NCBI RefSeq assembly: GCF_002127585.1
Contig: NZ_NEGZ01000003.1
Location: 35,504-99,503 of the forward strand
Direction of reading: 5' to 3'
Length of the DNA stretch: 64,000 bases
Origin: Janthinobacterium sp. GW458P
Lineage (GTDB): Bacteria; Pseudomonadota; Gammaproteobacteria; Burkholderiales; Burkholderiaceae_D
Every line of letters starts with the position of its first letter. The stretch's first letter is position 1. A program made the translations under genes and the position numbers. This document shows positions 9,164 to 18,614 of this stretch, one piece after another. The notes under the pieces are model-generated. The model made no database searches. It was not told the origin of the DNA and worked only from the letters and a program-made list of their open reading frames with translations.

Positions 9164-9819
9164 GGCAGCGGCGAAATGCGATAGACGCAGCGCATCGCAT
9201 TGGCCAGCACGTGCTGCTCGCGCACGATGCTGGCGCTTGGCCCCACCACTTCCTGGAACAGCTGCAGTTCCGAGCGGCAAAAGCCCTGGCAGGTGCGGGC
9301 GGCTGCGCAGATGGGGCAGTGGTCCTCGATCAGCAGCCAGTCGCCGCCGTCCGCTTCCACGCGCGCCATATACCCCTCTTCATCGCGCACGGCGGCCAGC
9401 TGCCGCAGCCGCGTGGGCAAGTCCGGCGCCGAGCACGCAAGCGCATACGCGCTGCGGCTTTCCTCTTCGCGCTGCGTGATCAATTTGTCCAGCCCCGCCT
9501 CGCCGAACAGCTGGCGCACCGAGCCGATCAGCTTGATCGTCAGCTGCGCATGCGTGTCGGGAAAGCGCGCATTGCCCGCCTCCGTCAAGACCCAGTTCTG
9601 GCGCGGCCGTCCCGCACCCGCCTGCGCTTCCTGGCGCCCCTCGATCAGGCCCGCCGCCACCAGCTTTTGCACCTGCTGGCGCGCCGCCTCGCCCGTCATG
9701 TCCAGGGTCCTGGCCAGGGTCGCCGTAGAGACGGGTCCCTTGGTCTTGATGAAATACAGGATGCGCTCCGTCGTTTGCGGCGCCTCGCTATTATCCAAAC
9801 GTTTACTTGTGTAATTCAT
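9160..9819 (-). CDS. HTH transcriptional regulator with four-cysteine motif (ArsR/SufR-like, COG2345 type)
   Basis: The protein of about 219 residues starts with a winged helix-turn-helix (RILYFIKTKGPVSTATLARTL...EAARQQVQKLVAAGLI). It ends in a domain with the cluster CPICAAARTCQGFC (spacing C-x2-C-x5-C-x3-C). SufR-like repressors of this family use such cysteines to hold an iron-sulfur cluster, so a redox- or iron-responsive switch is plausible but not shown. The ATG at 9819 is chosen; a TTG at 9828 would add three residues. The gene diverges from the operon encoding a small membrane protein and an RND pump, its probable target. Confidence 0.8.
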   Translation of the reverse strand: MNYTSKRLDNSEAPQTTERILYFIKTKGPVSTATLARTLDMTGEAARQQVQKLVAAGLIEGRQEAQAGAGRPRQNWVLTEAGNARFPDTHAQLTIKLIGSVRQLFGEAGLDKLITQREEESRSAYALACSAPDLPTRLRQLAAVRDEEGYMARVEADGGDWLLIEDHCPICAAARTCQGFCRSELQLFQEVVGPSASIVREQHVLANAMRCVYRISPLP

Positions 9820-9841
9820 TTCGCTCAACTATCATGGGGCC

Positions 9842-9868
9842 AGTTAACCAACTAATTGCTTGCATAAT
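9842..9868 (+). promoter_or_regulatory. candidate promoter/operator of the RND pump operon
   Basis: An inverted repeat AGTT-AACC-AACT (9842-9853) lies just upstream of a -10-like CATAAT (9863-9868) between the divergent Cys-rich regulator and the pump operon. No good -35 is visible, as in activator-dependent promoters. The repeat could be the regulator's binding site. Confidence 0.35.
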
Positions 9869-9944
9869 AGGCCGGTAGCTCCCCGCTGTCGAGGAATTTC
9901 CACGCCTGCATGCCGGCAAGGTACTCTTTTGACAGGATTTTCCC

Positions 9945-10427
9945 ATGCAACTGTCTCACTCCATCTGGCTGTTTCACGCCATCCTCGCCGCCGGCCTGGC
10001 CTCCTGGCTCACCCTGGCCGCCATCAACAACCTGCACGCCTTCCACGGCTCCGTCTGGGCCATCGGCAACACCATGCGCATGGACCCGCTGCGCCAGGAC
10101 CCCACCATCCAGACGCCGCTGCTGCGCCGCGCGCTCACCTCATTGACCTTGCACCGCTTGTCGCTGGGCGTGGTGCTGGCGCTGCAACTGCTGGCCGCCA
10201 TCGCCGCCTGGACGGGCGTGGCGCTGTTGCTCGGCGGCGGCCTGGCGGCCGGCTTGCCCTGGCTGAACCTGGCCCTGTGCGCCATGGCCGCCTTCTTGCT
10301 GCTGATGCACCTGGGCGGCCTGTGGTTCGGCTACTGGATCGCGCAGGAAGGCTTGCAGACGACGCACCTGGTGCTGCTGCTGTGGACCATCGGCCTGTTT
10401 TTACTCTTCAACGCGCAGCGGACCTGA
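9945..10427 (+). CDS. small integral membrane protein, DUF2165-like
   Basis: This 160-residue protein has four predicted membrane helices (about residues 5-27, 68-92, 98-122 and 132-155) with a short polar loop after the first. The pattern fits the DUF2165 group of predicted small membrane proteins of unknown function. AGGA precedes the ATG. It is the first gene of a run followed by an RND adaptor, RND permease and outer-membrane factor. In Pseudomonas the MexGHI-OpmD pump likewise begins with a small membrane protein (MexG, DoxX-like), so an accessory role to the pump is suggested. That parallel is inferred from order and size, not homology. Confidence 0.75.
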   Translation: MQLSHSIWLFHAILAAGLASWLTLAAINNLHAFHGSVWAIGNTMRMDPLRQDPTIQTPLLRRALTSLTLHRLSLGVVLALQLLAAIAAWTGVALLLGGGLAAGLPWLNLALCAMAAFLLLMHLGGLWFGYWIAQEGLQTTHLVLLLWTIGLFLLFNAQRT

Positions 10428-10493
10428 TCAGCCTCCGCTGCGCCTCTTCTTCCCTTTGTACTTTTCCCTTTTACTACTGTAAAGGACTTCATC

Positions 10494-11594
10494 ATGAATA
10501 CGAAAATCGTCGGCGCCTCCGCGCTGGCCATCGCCCTGGCCGTCGCGGGCGGCGCGCTGTATCCGCGCGCAGACTCCCATGCGGCCGATGCCGCCGCCAC
10601 TCCCGCCACCAAGGTGGCGCTGGTGCCCGTCGTGCTGGGCACGCAGGAGCGCTTTTTTGCCGGCGTGGGCGAGCTGGAAGCGGCGCGCCAGGTGCAGGTG
10701 GCGGCCGAAACGGGCGGCCGGATCACGCAGATCCGCTTCGAATCGGGACAGAGCGTGGCCGCAGGCGCCGTGCTGGTACAGCTCAATGACGCCCAAGAAC
10801 AGGCAATGCTGCTGCGCCAGCGCGCGCAGCTGAAAAACGCGGAAAGCAGCCATGCGCGCACGGCGCAGATGGTCAGGGACAAGGCGGCCACGCAGGAGCA
10901 GCTCGACAGCGCCCTGGCCGCGCGCGACGCGGCCCTGGGCGACGTGCGGCAGACGGAGGCGCTGATCGCGCAAAAGACCATCCGCGCGCCGTTCGCCGGC
11001 CAGCTGGGCATCCGCAAGGTGCACGCGGGCCAGTACCTGAACGCGGCCGACACGGTGGCCAGCCTGATCGACACCAAGTCGCTGCTGGTGAACTTCGCCC
11101 TCGATGAACAGAGCAGCGCCAAGCTGGCGCCGGGCCAGGCCGTGCAAGTGCTGGTGGACGCGTATCCGGGCGACGTTTTTACGGCCAGGATCAACGCCAT
11201 CGACCCGCTGGTCGCCCGTTCGCGCATGGTGCAGGTGCAGGCGACGCTGACAAATCCCCGTGGCGCCCTGAAAGCGGGCATGTACGCGAACGTGCGCGTG
11301 GAGCGCGAAGCCGGCCAGCAGCTGACGGTGCCGGAAACGGCCGTGACCTACAGCGCGTATGGCGACACGGTGTTCGTCGCGCAGCAGGAGGGCAAGCAGC
11401 CGCTCACCGTCAAGCGCGTGGGCGTGAAACTGGGCGAGCGGGCAGGGGGCCGCGTGGCCATCCTCGACGGCTTGCGCGAAGGCCAGCGCGTGGTCGCCTC
11501 GGGCCAGCTGAAACTGGCCGACGGCATGGCCGTGCAGGCAGTCGCCAACACCCTGGACGAGGCCAAGCGCGCCGCGCCCAGGGCCGGTTCTTGA
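10494..11594 (+). CDS. RND efflux periplasmic adaptor subunit (MexH/AcrA-like)
   Basis: The product is 366 residues: an N-terminal signal/anchor segment (about residues 1-31), a lipoyl-like half (AAETGGRITQIRFESGQSVAAG), an alpha-helical hairpin (about 95-160, rich in Ala, Gln and Arg), the second lipoyl half (TIRAPFAGQLGIRKVHAGQYL) and beta-barrel and membrane-proximal domains. Adaptors of this family bridge the inner-membrane pump and the outer-membrane channel. It is close in length to MexH. AAAGGA precedes the start, and the permease gene follows after 12 bases, so co-translation in one operon is expected. Confidence 0.93.
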   Translation: MNTKIVGASALAIALAVAGGALYPRADSHAADAAATPATKVALVPVVLGTQERFFAGVGELEAARQVQVAAETGGRITQIRFESGQSVAAGAVLVQLNDAQEQAMLLRQRAQLKNAESSHARTAQMVRDKAATQEQLDSALAARDAALGDVRQTEALIAQKTIRAPFAGQLGIRKVHAGQYLNAADTVASLIDTKSLLVNFALDEQSSAKLAPGQAVQVLVDAYPGDVFTARINAIDPLVARSRMVQVQATLTNPRGALKAGMYANVRVEREAGQQLTVPETAVTYSAYGDTVFVAQQEGKQPLTVKRVGVKLGERAGGRVAILDGLREGQRVVASGQLKLADGMAVQAVANTLDEAKRAAPRAGS

Positions 11595-11606
11595 GGGAAG
11601 GCCGCC

Positions 11607-14600
11607 ATGAAATTTACCGATCTATTCGTACGCCGCCCCGTGCTGGCGCTGGTGATCAGCACCTTGATCCTGATGCTGGGCGTGATCGCCATCCTGCAGC
11701 TGCCGATCCGCCAGTACCCGATGCTCGAATCGTCCACCATCACGGTGAAAACCACGTATCCGGGCGCCTCGGCGGAACTGATGCAGGGTTTTGTCACGCA
11801 GCCGATCGCGCAAGCCGTGTCGTCGGTGGAAGGCATCGATTACCTGACCTCGTCGTCGGTGCAGGGCAGCAGCACGGTCACCGTGCGCATGGAACTGAAC
11901 CGCGATTCCACGCAGGCATTGACGGAGGTCATGGCCAAGGTCAATCAGGTGCGCTATAAATTGCCTGAAGGTGCTTTTGACCCCGTCATCGAGCGTTCGG
12001 CCGGCGATTCCTCGGCCGTCGCCTACGTCGGCTTTGCCAGCGAGAGCGTGTCCGCGCCCGCGCTGACCGATTATCTGGCGCGCGTGGTGCAGCCGATGTT
12101 CGCCACCATCGACGGCGTGGCCAAGGTCGACGTGTATGGCGGCCAGCAGCTGGCCATGCGCCTGTGGATCGACCCGGAAAAACTGGCGGCGCGCGGCCTG
12201 ACGGCGGCCGACGTGGCCGATGCCGTGCGGCGCAATAACTACCAGGCGGCGCCCGGCAAGGTGAAGGGGCAGTTCGTCGTCGCTAACATCAGCGTCAACA
12301 CGGATCTCACCAGCGTGGAACAATTCCGCGACATGGTCATCACCAAGGGCGGCGATGAAAAAGACAGCGCATCGCTCGTGCGTCTGAAGGACGTGGGCAC
12401 GGTGGAACTGGGCGCGGCCGCCACGGAGACGAGCGGCATCATGGACGGCGTGCCGGCCGTGTACCTGGGCCTGTCGCCCACGCCCGGCGGCAACCCGCTG
12501 GTGATCGTCGACGGCATCAAGAAGCTGCTGCCCGAGATCCAGAAAACCCTGCCGCCCGGCGTGAAAGTCGAGCTGGCGTTCGAGACGGCGCGCTTCATCC
12601 AGTCGTCCATCGACGAGGTGGCGCACACCCTGCTCGAAGCGCTCTTGATCGTCGTCATCGTCATCTATTTGTGCATGGGTTCCCTGCGCTCCGTGCTGAT
12701 ACCCGTCGTGACGATACCGCTGTCGATGCTGGGCGCGGCGGCGCTGATGCTGGCCTTCGGCTTCAGCATCAATCTGCTCACCCTGCTAGCGATGGTGCTG
12801 GCCGTGGGCCTGGTGGTCGACGACGCCATCGTCGTGGTGGAAAACGTGCACCGGCATATCGAGGAAGGCAAGACGCCCGTGGCCGCCGCGCTGGTGGGCG
12901 CGCGCGAAGTGGCCGGCCCCGTGATCGCCATGACGATCACGCTGGCGGCCGTGTATGCGCCGATCGGCATGATGGGGGGATTGACTGGCGCGCTGTTCAA
13001 GGAATTCGCACTCACTTTGGCCGGCGCCGTGGTGGTGTCGGGCGTGGTGGCATTGACCTTGTCTCCCGTGATGAGCTCTTTGCTGCTGCAGCCGAAACAA
13101 TCGGAAGGGCGCATGGCGCGCGCCGCCGAGCATTTCTTCGAAGGCTTGACCAGCCGTTATGCGCGCCTGCTGGACCGCTCGCTGCACCACCGCTGGCTCA
13201 GCGCCGGTTTCGCCGCGCTGGTGATGGTGAGTCTGCCGTTTTTGTACCTGCTGCCGCAGCGCGAACTGGCGCCCGCGGAAGACCAGGCCAGCGTCTTGAC
13301 GGCGATCAAGGCGCCGCAGCACGCCAACCTCGATTACGTCGAGCGCTTTTCGTACAAGCTCGATGATATCTACAAAAACATCCCCGAAACGCACTCGCGC
13401 TGGATCATCAACGGCGGCGAAGGCCCGGCGTCGAGCATCGGCGGCATCAACCTCACGCCATGGGCCGAACGCGCGCGCAATGCGGCCGTCATCCAGGCCG
13501 AACTCCAGCACGCCGCGGGCGACGTGGAGGGCACGAGCGTCTTCGCCTTCCAGCTGGCGCCTCTGCCCGGGTCGAGCGGCGGCCTGCCCGTGCAGATGGT
13601 CTTGCGCAGCGCGCAGGATTACGCCACCCTGTTCCGCACCATGGAAGACGTCAAGCAGCGCGCGCGCGACAGCGGCCTGTTTGCCGTCGTCGACAGCGAC
13701 CTCGATTACAACAATCCCGTCGTCAAGGTGCGCGTGGACCGCTCGAAAGCGAACAGCCTGGGCATCCGCATGCAGGACGTCGGCGAATCGCTGGCCGTGC
13801 TGGTGGGCGAGAATTACCTGAACCGCTTCGGCATGGATGGCCGCGCCTACGACGTCATCGCGCAAAGCCCGCGCGAGCAGCGCTTGACGGCGCAAGCCCT
13901 GACGCAGCAGTACGTGCGCGCCGACGACGGCAGCCTGCTGCCCCTGTCCGCCGTCGTCTCGGTAACGGAACAGATCGAGCCGAACATGCTGACGCAGTTC
14001 AACCAGCAAAATGCGGCCACCTTCCAGGGCGTGCCGGCGCCGGGCGTGACCCTGGGCGACGCCGTCGCCTTCCTCGACGGCGTGGCGAAAACCCTGCCGC
14101 CGGGCTTCAGCTACGACTGGCAATCGGACGCGCGCCAGTTCGCCACGGAAGGCAATGCCCTGCTGCTGGCCTTCCTGGCGGCCGTCGTCGTCATCTACCT
14201 GGTGCTGGCGGCGCAATATGAAAGCCTGACGGACCCGTTGATCATCCTGATCACCGTGCCGCTGTCGATCTGCGGCGCGCTGATTCCGCTGGCCCTCGGC
14301 TACGCCACCGTGAACATCTACACGCAGATCGGCCTGGTGACCCTGATCGGCTTGATCAGCAAGCACGGCATCCTGATGGTGGAATTTGCCAACGAATTGC
14401 AGGTGCATGAACAGCTCGACCGCATCACGGCCATCCGCAAGGCGGCGCAGATCCGCCTGCGCCCGATCTTGATGACGACGGCCGCCATGGTGGTGGGCCT
14501 GGTGCCGCTGCTGTTCGCGTCCGGCGCGGGCGCCAACAGCCGCTTCGGCCTGGGCGTGGTGATCGTCTCGGGCATGTTGATCGGCACCTTCTTTACCCTG

Positions 14601-14705
14601 TTCGTGCTGCCCACCGTGTACACCTTTCTGGCCCGCCGCCACACGGCCGACCATGCCACGCCGCGTGCCCGCGATTTGTCGCAGGCGCTGAAGGAATCCC
14701 CATGA
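11607..14705 (+). CDS. RND efflux permease, HAE1 family (MexI-like)
   Basis: This 1032-residue proton-driven pump has the usual duplicated layout of twelve transmembrane helices and two large periplasmic loops. The N-terminus FVRRPVLALVISTLILMLGV is the typical TM1. The conserved acidic pair of TM4 is visible in AVGLVVDDAIVVVENVHRHIEEG, and the LTLSPVMSSLLL motif ends the first half. It sits between the adaptor gene and an outer-membrane factor gene, overlapping the latter by four bases. Size and context match MexI of MexGHI-OpmD. Its substrates cannot be deduced. Confidence 0.95.
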   Translation: MKFTDLFVRRPVLALVISTLILMLGVIAILQLPIRQYPMLESSTITVKTTYPGASAELMQGFVTQPIAQAVSSVEGIDYLTSSSVQGSSTVTVRMELNRDSTQALTEVMAKVNQVRYKLPEGAFDPVIERSAGDSSAVAYVGFASESVSAPALTDYLARVVQPMFATIDGVAKVDVYGGQQLAMRLWIDPEKLAARGLTAADVADAVRRNNYQAAPGKVKGQFVVANISVNTDLTSVEQFRDMVITKGGDEKDSASLVRLKDVGTVELGAAATETSGIMDGVPAVYLGLSPTPGGNPLVIVDGIKKLLPEIQKTLPPGVKVELAFETARFIQSSIDEVAHTLLEALLIVVIVIYLCMGSLRSVLIPVVTIPLSMLGAAALMLAFGFSINLLTLLAMVLAVGLVVDDAIVVVENVHRHIEEGKTPVAAALVGAREVAGPVIAMTITLAAVYAPIGMMGGLTGALFKEFALTLAGAVVVSGVVALTLSPVMSSLLLQPKQSEGRMARAAEHFFEGLTSRYARLLDRSLHHRWLSAGFAALVMVSLPFLYLLPQRELAPAEDQASVLTAIKAPQHANLDYVERFSYKLDDIYKNIPETHSRWIINGGEGPASSIGGINLTPWAERARNAAVIQAELQHAAGDVEGTSVFAFQLAPLPGSSGGLPVQMVLRSAQDYATLFRTMEDVKQRARDSGLFAVVDSDLDYNNPVVKVRVDRSKANSLGIRMQDVGESLAVLVGENYLNRFGMDGRAYDVIAQSPREQRLTAQALTQQYVRADDGSLLPLSAVVSVTEQIEPNMLTQFNQQNAATFQGVPAPGVTLGDAVAFLDGVAKTLPPGFSYDWQSDARQFATEGNALLLAFLAAVVVIYLVLAAQYESLTDPLIILITVPLSICGALIPLALGYATVNIYTQIGLVTLIGLISKHGILMVEFANELQVHEQLDRITAIRKAAQIRLRPILMTTAAMVVGLVPLLFASGAGANSRFGLGVVIVSGMLIGTFFTLFVLPTVYTFLARRHTADHATPRARDLSQALKESP

Positions 14706-16117
14706 AAAATGACCGCTATCTAGCTTCCCTTTTTGCCGCCCTTTTCCCCTTGCTGGCCGGCTGCGTCGTCAGTCCCGCCTATGTGACGCCGGGCACGCCA
14801 GACATCGCCCTGGCCAGCCCGCAGCAGGCGCAGTTTGCGCCAGCTCAAACGGCTGCCAGCAGCGCCGCCTGGTGGACGTTTTTTGACGATGCACGGCTGT
14901 CGCAGCTGATCGCCAGCGCGCTCGAACATAACCTTGATATCGCGCAAGCGCAAGCGAACCTGCTGGCAGCGCGCGCCGTCTTCGACGAGCGCAGGCTCGA
15001 TGAACTGCCCGCTGTCACGGGCCAGGCAGGATGGCAGCGCACGGTGCAGCAAAATACGCCAGACAGGCGCGCCGCCACGGTGAATACGCGCGTGGGATTC
15101 GACGCGCAATGGGAAATCGACCTGTTCGGCCGCCTGGCGCACATGCGCCGCTCGGCGCAGGCAAGCGCGGACGCGGCGCAGGCGGACGTGCGGCAAGTGC
15201 AGCTGACGATCGCCGCCGAGGTGGCGCGCAATTATTACGAGGCGCTGGGCTACCAGCAAAACCTGGCGCTGACGCAGGCGCAGGCACAAAGCTGGCGCGA
15301 CACGGTGGCATTGACCGATGCGCGCATCCGCGCCGGCAGCGGCTTGCCGGAAGAGCGCCATAACGCGCTGGCCAACCTGGCGCGCAGCGAGGCGGCCCTG
15401 CCACCGTTGCAGGCGCTCTTGCGCCAGGCGCAGTACCGGCTCGACGTGCTGAGCGGTCAACGACCTGGCACAGACACTGCGGGCGCCATCGCGCTGGCCA
15501 CCAAGCCCCAACAGCAGGCGCCGCTGGCGGGCCGGCTGCCGCTCGGCGACGTGAACCGGCTGATCAAGCAGCGGCCCGACGTGGTGCGCGCCGAGCGCCT
15601 GCTGGCCGCCTCCAGCGAAAACGTTGGGGCGGCCACGGCCGACCTGTATCCGCGCCTCAGTCTCGGCGGTTTCCTGGGCTTCTTCGCCCTGCGCGGCAGC
15701 GGCGTGTTTGACGGCGGCGCGCGCGCCTTCGAGGTGGCGCCCTCCGTCAGCTATCCGGCCTTCCGCCTGGGCAGCGTCAAGGCGCGCCTGCGCGGCGCGC
15801 GGGCCGAGGCGCAGGGCGCCCTGGCGCGCTATGCACAAACGATGTTATTGGCGCAGGAAGACGTGGAAAACGCCGTCACGCAGCTGGCGGAAAACCAGAC
15901 GCGTCTCGCGTCACTGCTGGAATCGGCGCGCCACGGCAACGCGGCCCTCGGCATCGCCAGCACGCGCTACCAGGGCGGCTCCGGCAGCTACCAGGCCGTG
16001 CTGGAAAACCAGCGTGCCTTGTTCGATATCCGGCGCGAAGCGCTGCAGGCGGAAACGGCGTCCTATATCGACGCGATCGCGCTGTACAAGGCGCTGGGTT
16101 GGGGGCACACTATGTGA
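14702..16117 (+). CDS. outer-membrane efflux lipoprotein (NodT/OprM family)
   Basis: The 471-residue protein begins with a lipoprotein signal peptide ending in LLAGC, so Cys21 would be lipidated. It has the two outer-membrane-efflux repeats that build the trimeric TolC-like channel (for example the helical stretch IASALEHNLDIAQAQANLLAARA). It completes a tripartite RND pump. The ATG overlaps the permease stop codon (ATGA), indicating translational coupling. Length and position match OpmD-type channels. Confidence 0.93.
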   Translation: MKNDRYLASLFAALFPLLAGCVVSPAYVTPGTPDIALASPQQAQFAPAQTAASSAAWWTFFDDARLSQLIASALEHNLDIAQAQANLLAARAVFDERRLDELPAVTGQAGWQRTVQQNTPDRRAATVNTRVGFDAQWEIDLFGRLAHMRRSAQASADAAQADVRQVQLTIAAEVARNYYEALGYQQNLALTQAQAQSWRDTVALTDARIRAGSGLPEERHNALANLARSEAALPPLQALLRQAQYRLDVLSGQRPGTDTAGAIALATKPQQQAPLAGRLPLGDVNRLIKQRPDVVRAERLLAASSENVGAATADLYPRLSLGGFLGFFALRGSGVFDGGARAFEVAPSVSYPAFRLGSVKARLRGARAEAQGALARYAQTMLLAQEDVENAVTQLAENQTRLASLLESARHGNAALGIASTRYQGGSGSYQAVLENQRALFDIRREALQAETASYIDAIALYKALGWGHTM

Positions 16118-16142
16118 TCTTTTTAGCTCAGAAAGGGGCGCA

Positions 16143-16718
16143 ATGTTCACGCAAGGCAGCTGGCTCAATCCACCGGAAAACTGGTCCGCCGACGGCGCGC
16201 AGCTGCGCGTGACGACGGATGCGCAGACGGATTTCTGGCGCAAGACCTCGTATGGCTTTATCCGCGACAGCGGCCATTTTTTCGGCACTGACATCAGCGG
16301 CGATTTTACGGCGCAGCTGCACGTGGCGGCGCAGTATTCTGCGCTGTACGACCAGGCCGGCATGATGGTGCGCATCGACGAGCAACACTGGATCAAATGC
16401 GGCGTCGAATTTTCCGACGGCCAGCTGCTGTTGAGCTCCGTATTGACGCAGGACAAATCCGACTGGGCCGTCAGCCTCGCGCCCGCGATGCCCGATGGTT
16501 TCTGGCTGCGCGTCACGGTGGAAAAAGGCGTGATCCGGGTGCAGTATTCGACCGATGGCCGGCGCTGGCCGCTGCTGCGCCTGGCGCCGTTTCCCGAGGC
16601 CGGCAGCTACCGCGTCGGACCCATGTGCTGCACGCCGGAACGCGGTGGGCTGGAGGTGGTGTTTTCGCAGTTTTCCATCGCTCCGGCGCAGCAAAAAGAC
16701 TTGCATGATTTAAGCTAG
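16143..16718 (+). CDS. DUF1349 domain protein (concanavalin A-like fold)
   Basis: This protein of 191 residues follows the efflux channel gene by 25 bases and starts after a good AGAAAGGGG ribosome binding site. It contains the DUF1349 pattern (KTSYGFIRDSGHFFG, DQAGMMVRIDEQHWIKCGVEF, WLRVTV, QYSTDGRRWPLLR). Fungal members were once called regulators of enolase, but the bacterial proteins have no proven function. A carbohydrate-binding-like beta-sandwich is expected. It could be read through from the pump operon. The next gene is convergent. Confidence 0.85.
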   Translation: MFTQGSWLNPPENWSADGAQLRVTTDAQTDFWRKTSYGFIRDSGHFFGTDISGDFTAQLHVAAQYSALYDQAGMMVRIDEQHWIKCGVEFSDGQLLLSSVLTQDKSDWAVSLAPAMPDGFWLRVTVEKGVIRVQYSTDGRRWPLLRLAPFPEAGSYRVGPMCCTPERGGLEVVFSQFSIAPAQQKDLHDLS

Positions 16719-16719
16719 A

Positions 16720-17118
16720 TCAAGCCACCCACGTCTCGTGCAAATGGCGCCACAACAAGGCTCCAGACGGGGTTTTGTCATACACGACGGTCGACAGGCG
16801 CTCCGTGTTTTCTGCGCCGGGCATGGCTTGGAACTCGCGATAAGACACGGTGGCGCCGGCCGCGCTTTCCTGGATCAGAACGAGATCCGAAATGTGCATC
16901 TGCAAGCCCGGACGGCTGCCGCCGGCGGCGCGGAAAAACGCCGCCAGGCCGGCGCCATCGAGCTGCTTGCCAACGGGCGCCACCATCGTGAAGGCGGGCG
17001 AGAAACGCGCGAGCAAATCAGTGCAATGTTCGGGCGCCGTGACGTCGCCGGAGAGCCAGTCGCGGATCAGCACATGCGTGGTTAAAACGTCGTCAAAATA
17101 GAGATTTGTAGCATTCAT
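16720..17118 (-). CDS. SnoaL/NTF2-like (DUF4440-type) small protein
   Basis: The 132-residue product has the cone-shaped alpha+beta NTF2-like pattern: a long first helix, then DLLARFSPAFTMVAPVGKQLDGAGLAAFFRAAGGSRPGLQMHISDLVLIQ, ending in WRHLHETWVA. Such proteins are small-molecule binders or enzymes of diverse function. Its ATG overlaps the stop of the upstream MFS gene as ATGA, so the two are translationally coupled and probably form one LysR-controlled unit. The catalytic role is unknown. Confidence 0.75.
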   Translation of the reverse strand: MNATNLYFDDVLTTHVLIRDWLSGDVTAPEHCTDLLARFSPAFTMVAPVGKQLDGAGLAAFFRAAGGSRPGLQMHISDLVLIQESAAGATVSYREFQAMPGAENTERLSTVVYDKTPSGALLWRHLHETWVA

Positions 17119-18542
17119 TTTTTGCTTGCTCCATGGTGATGTAAAAGGTCGAGAACGGCGCGGTTGTCGATGCGCAGGCACAACGCCAGCGGCAGCACGC
17201 ACGCGCTGGCGGCCAGGGCAAAACACCAGTGAAACACCTGCGCCGCGCGCGCATGCAGGGCGGGGTCGTCCAGGGTGGCGATGCCTTGCGCCGCCAGCAA
17301 GCCATTGAGCAGTACGCTGAGCAGCGCCACGCCCAGGCAAAATCCCAGCTGGCGGTTGATATTCCACAAGGCGCTGGCCTGGCTCAGTTGCCCGTCGGGC
17401 GTACGCAAGAAGGCCGTGCTTTGCGCCGTGCTGCTGCACAAGCCGCCGCCAAAACCCATCACGGCATACGCGCCGGCCAGCCAGAATAACTGGTCCGCCG
17501 AATCCACCCGCAGCAGCATCAGCATGCCGGCCGCCTGCAGCAGGGCGCCGGCGATGAACAGCGGTTGCGGCCCCACGCGGCGGTAGCTTTTTCCCGTCAG
17601 CGCAATGGCGCCAAACGAGGCCAGCGCCCACGGCAGCATCAGGGCGCCCGCCGTCGATGCCGGCATGCCCAGCACGCCCTGCAGATACAGCATGGCCAGC
17701 AGGCTCACGCCCATGAACACGCCCGGCACCAGCAGGTACATCAGCATGGCAATGCGCAGCAGCGGCTCGGCGGCCAGGCGCAGGTTGAGCAGCGGCGTCG
17801 ACTTGCGCAGCGCGCCGCGCACATAACCCCACGCGCAGGCGGCGCCCAGCGCCAGCACGCCGGCACCGGCCAGGCCATCGCCGGGCGTACCCAGCATGGT
17901 CAGGCCCAGCAGCAGCAACAGGATCGCCGTGCTGCCGGCCAGCAGGCCGCCCGCGTCGAGACGGGGCACCGAGCCGGCCACGCGCGGCGGATCGGGGCGC
18001 AGCCAGCAGGCGGCCAGCAGCAGCGCCAGCGCCGCGAACGGCACGTTCAAATAAAAAATCCAGCGCCACGACAGGCTGTCGACGATCACGCCGCCCAAGG
18101 CGGGCGACAGGGCCGGCGCCAGCAAGCCCACCAGCATGATGACGGCGGACAGGCCGGGGCGCTCGGCAGGTTGATACAGCTGGTAGGTCATGCTTTGCCC
18201 CAGCGGAATGAGCAGGCCGCCGCCCAGGCCCTGCACGCAGCGCCAGGCGATCAGCGCCTCGATCGATGGCGCCAGGCCCGCGCCCACGCTGGCGCATAGA
18301 AAGGTGAGCAACGATGCCATGAACACGGTTTTGCTGCCATAATAGGCAGCCAGCCAGGCGCTGGCGGGGATGACGATGGTCAAGCCGAGGATGTAGGCGG
18401 TGCTGATCCAGGCCAACTGCGCCACCGAGGCGTGCAGGGCATGGCCGATGTCGGGGTAGGCGACGCTGGTGATGAACATGTTGATCAGGTCGACGAAAAA
18501 TCCCAGCAGATAGATGGCCGCCACTTTTTTGCGATAGTCCAT
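17115..18542 (-). CDS. MFS drug transporter, DHA2 (EmrB/QacA) family
   Basis: The 475-residue protein has about fourteen hydrophobic segments and DHA2-type landmarks. These include the first helix with ...FFVDLINMFITSVAYPDIG, the loop-2 region LAAYYGSKTVFMAS and motif C-like GLLAPALSPALGGVIVDSLSWRWIFYLNVP. Members export toxic organic compounds by proton antiport. It diverges from a LysR gene across a perfect TGTCAAA/TTTGACA palindrome and is coupled to an NTF2-like gene downstream. A role in resistance to a small molecule sensed by the LysR protein is likely. Confidence 0.9.
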   Translation of the reverse strand: MDYRKKVAAIYLLGFFVDLINMFITSVAYPDIGHALHASVAQLAWISTAYILGLTIVIPASAWLAAYYGSKTVFMASLLTFLCASVGAGLAPSIEALIAWRCVQGLGGGLLIPLGQSMTYQLYQPAERPGLSAVIMLVGLLAPALSPALGGVIVDSLSWRWIFYLNVPFAALALLLAACWLRPDPPRVAGSVPRLDAGGLLAGSTAILLLLLGLTMLGTPGDGLAGAGVLALGAACAWGYVRGALRKSTPLLNLRLAAEPLLRIAMLMYLLVPGVFMGVSLLAMLYLQGVLGMPASTAGALMLPWALASFGAIALTGKSYRRVGPQPLFIAGALLQAAGMLMLLRVDSADQLFWLAGAYAVMGFGGGLCSSTAQSTAFLRTPDGQLSQASALWNINRQLGFCLGVALLSVLLNGLLAAQGIATLDDPALHARAAQVFHWCFALAASACVLPLALCLRIDNRAVLDLLHHHGASKK

Positions 18543-18614
18543 GGTGCTCCGAATGGCAAACGGCCAGCTTAAGCGCCCGTCGCCATTTGCGTAACGGGCC
18601 AGCCCCGATTACAC

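Noticed and set aside
6233-9280. 1015-codon open frame on the minus strand, and similar long frames at 12786-14654 (minus) and 39553-41040 (plus)
   Set aside because: They are antisense shadows of well-identified genes in GC-rich DNA. Their translations are rich in Arg, His, Gln and Ala and lack recognisable domains.
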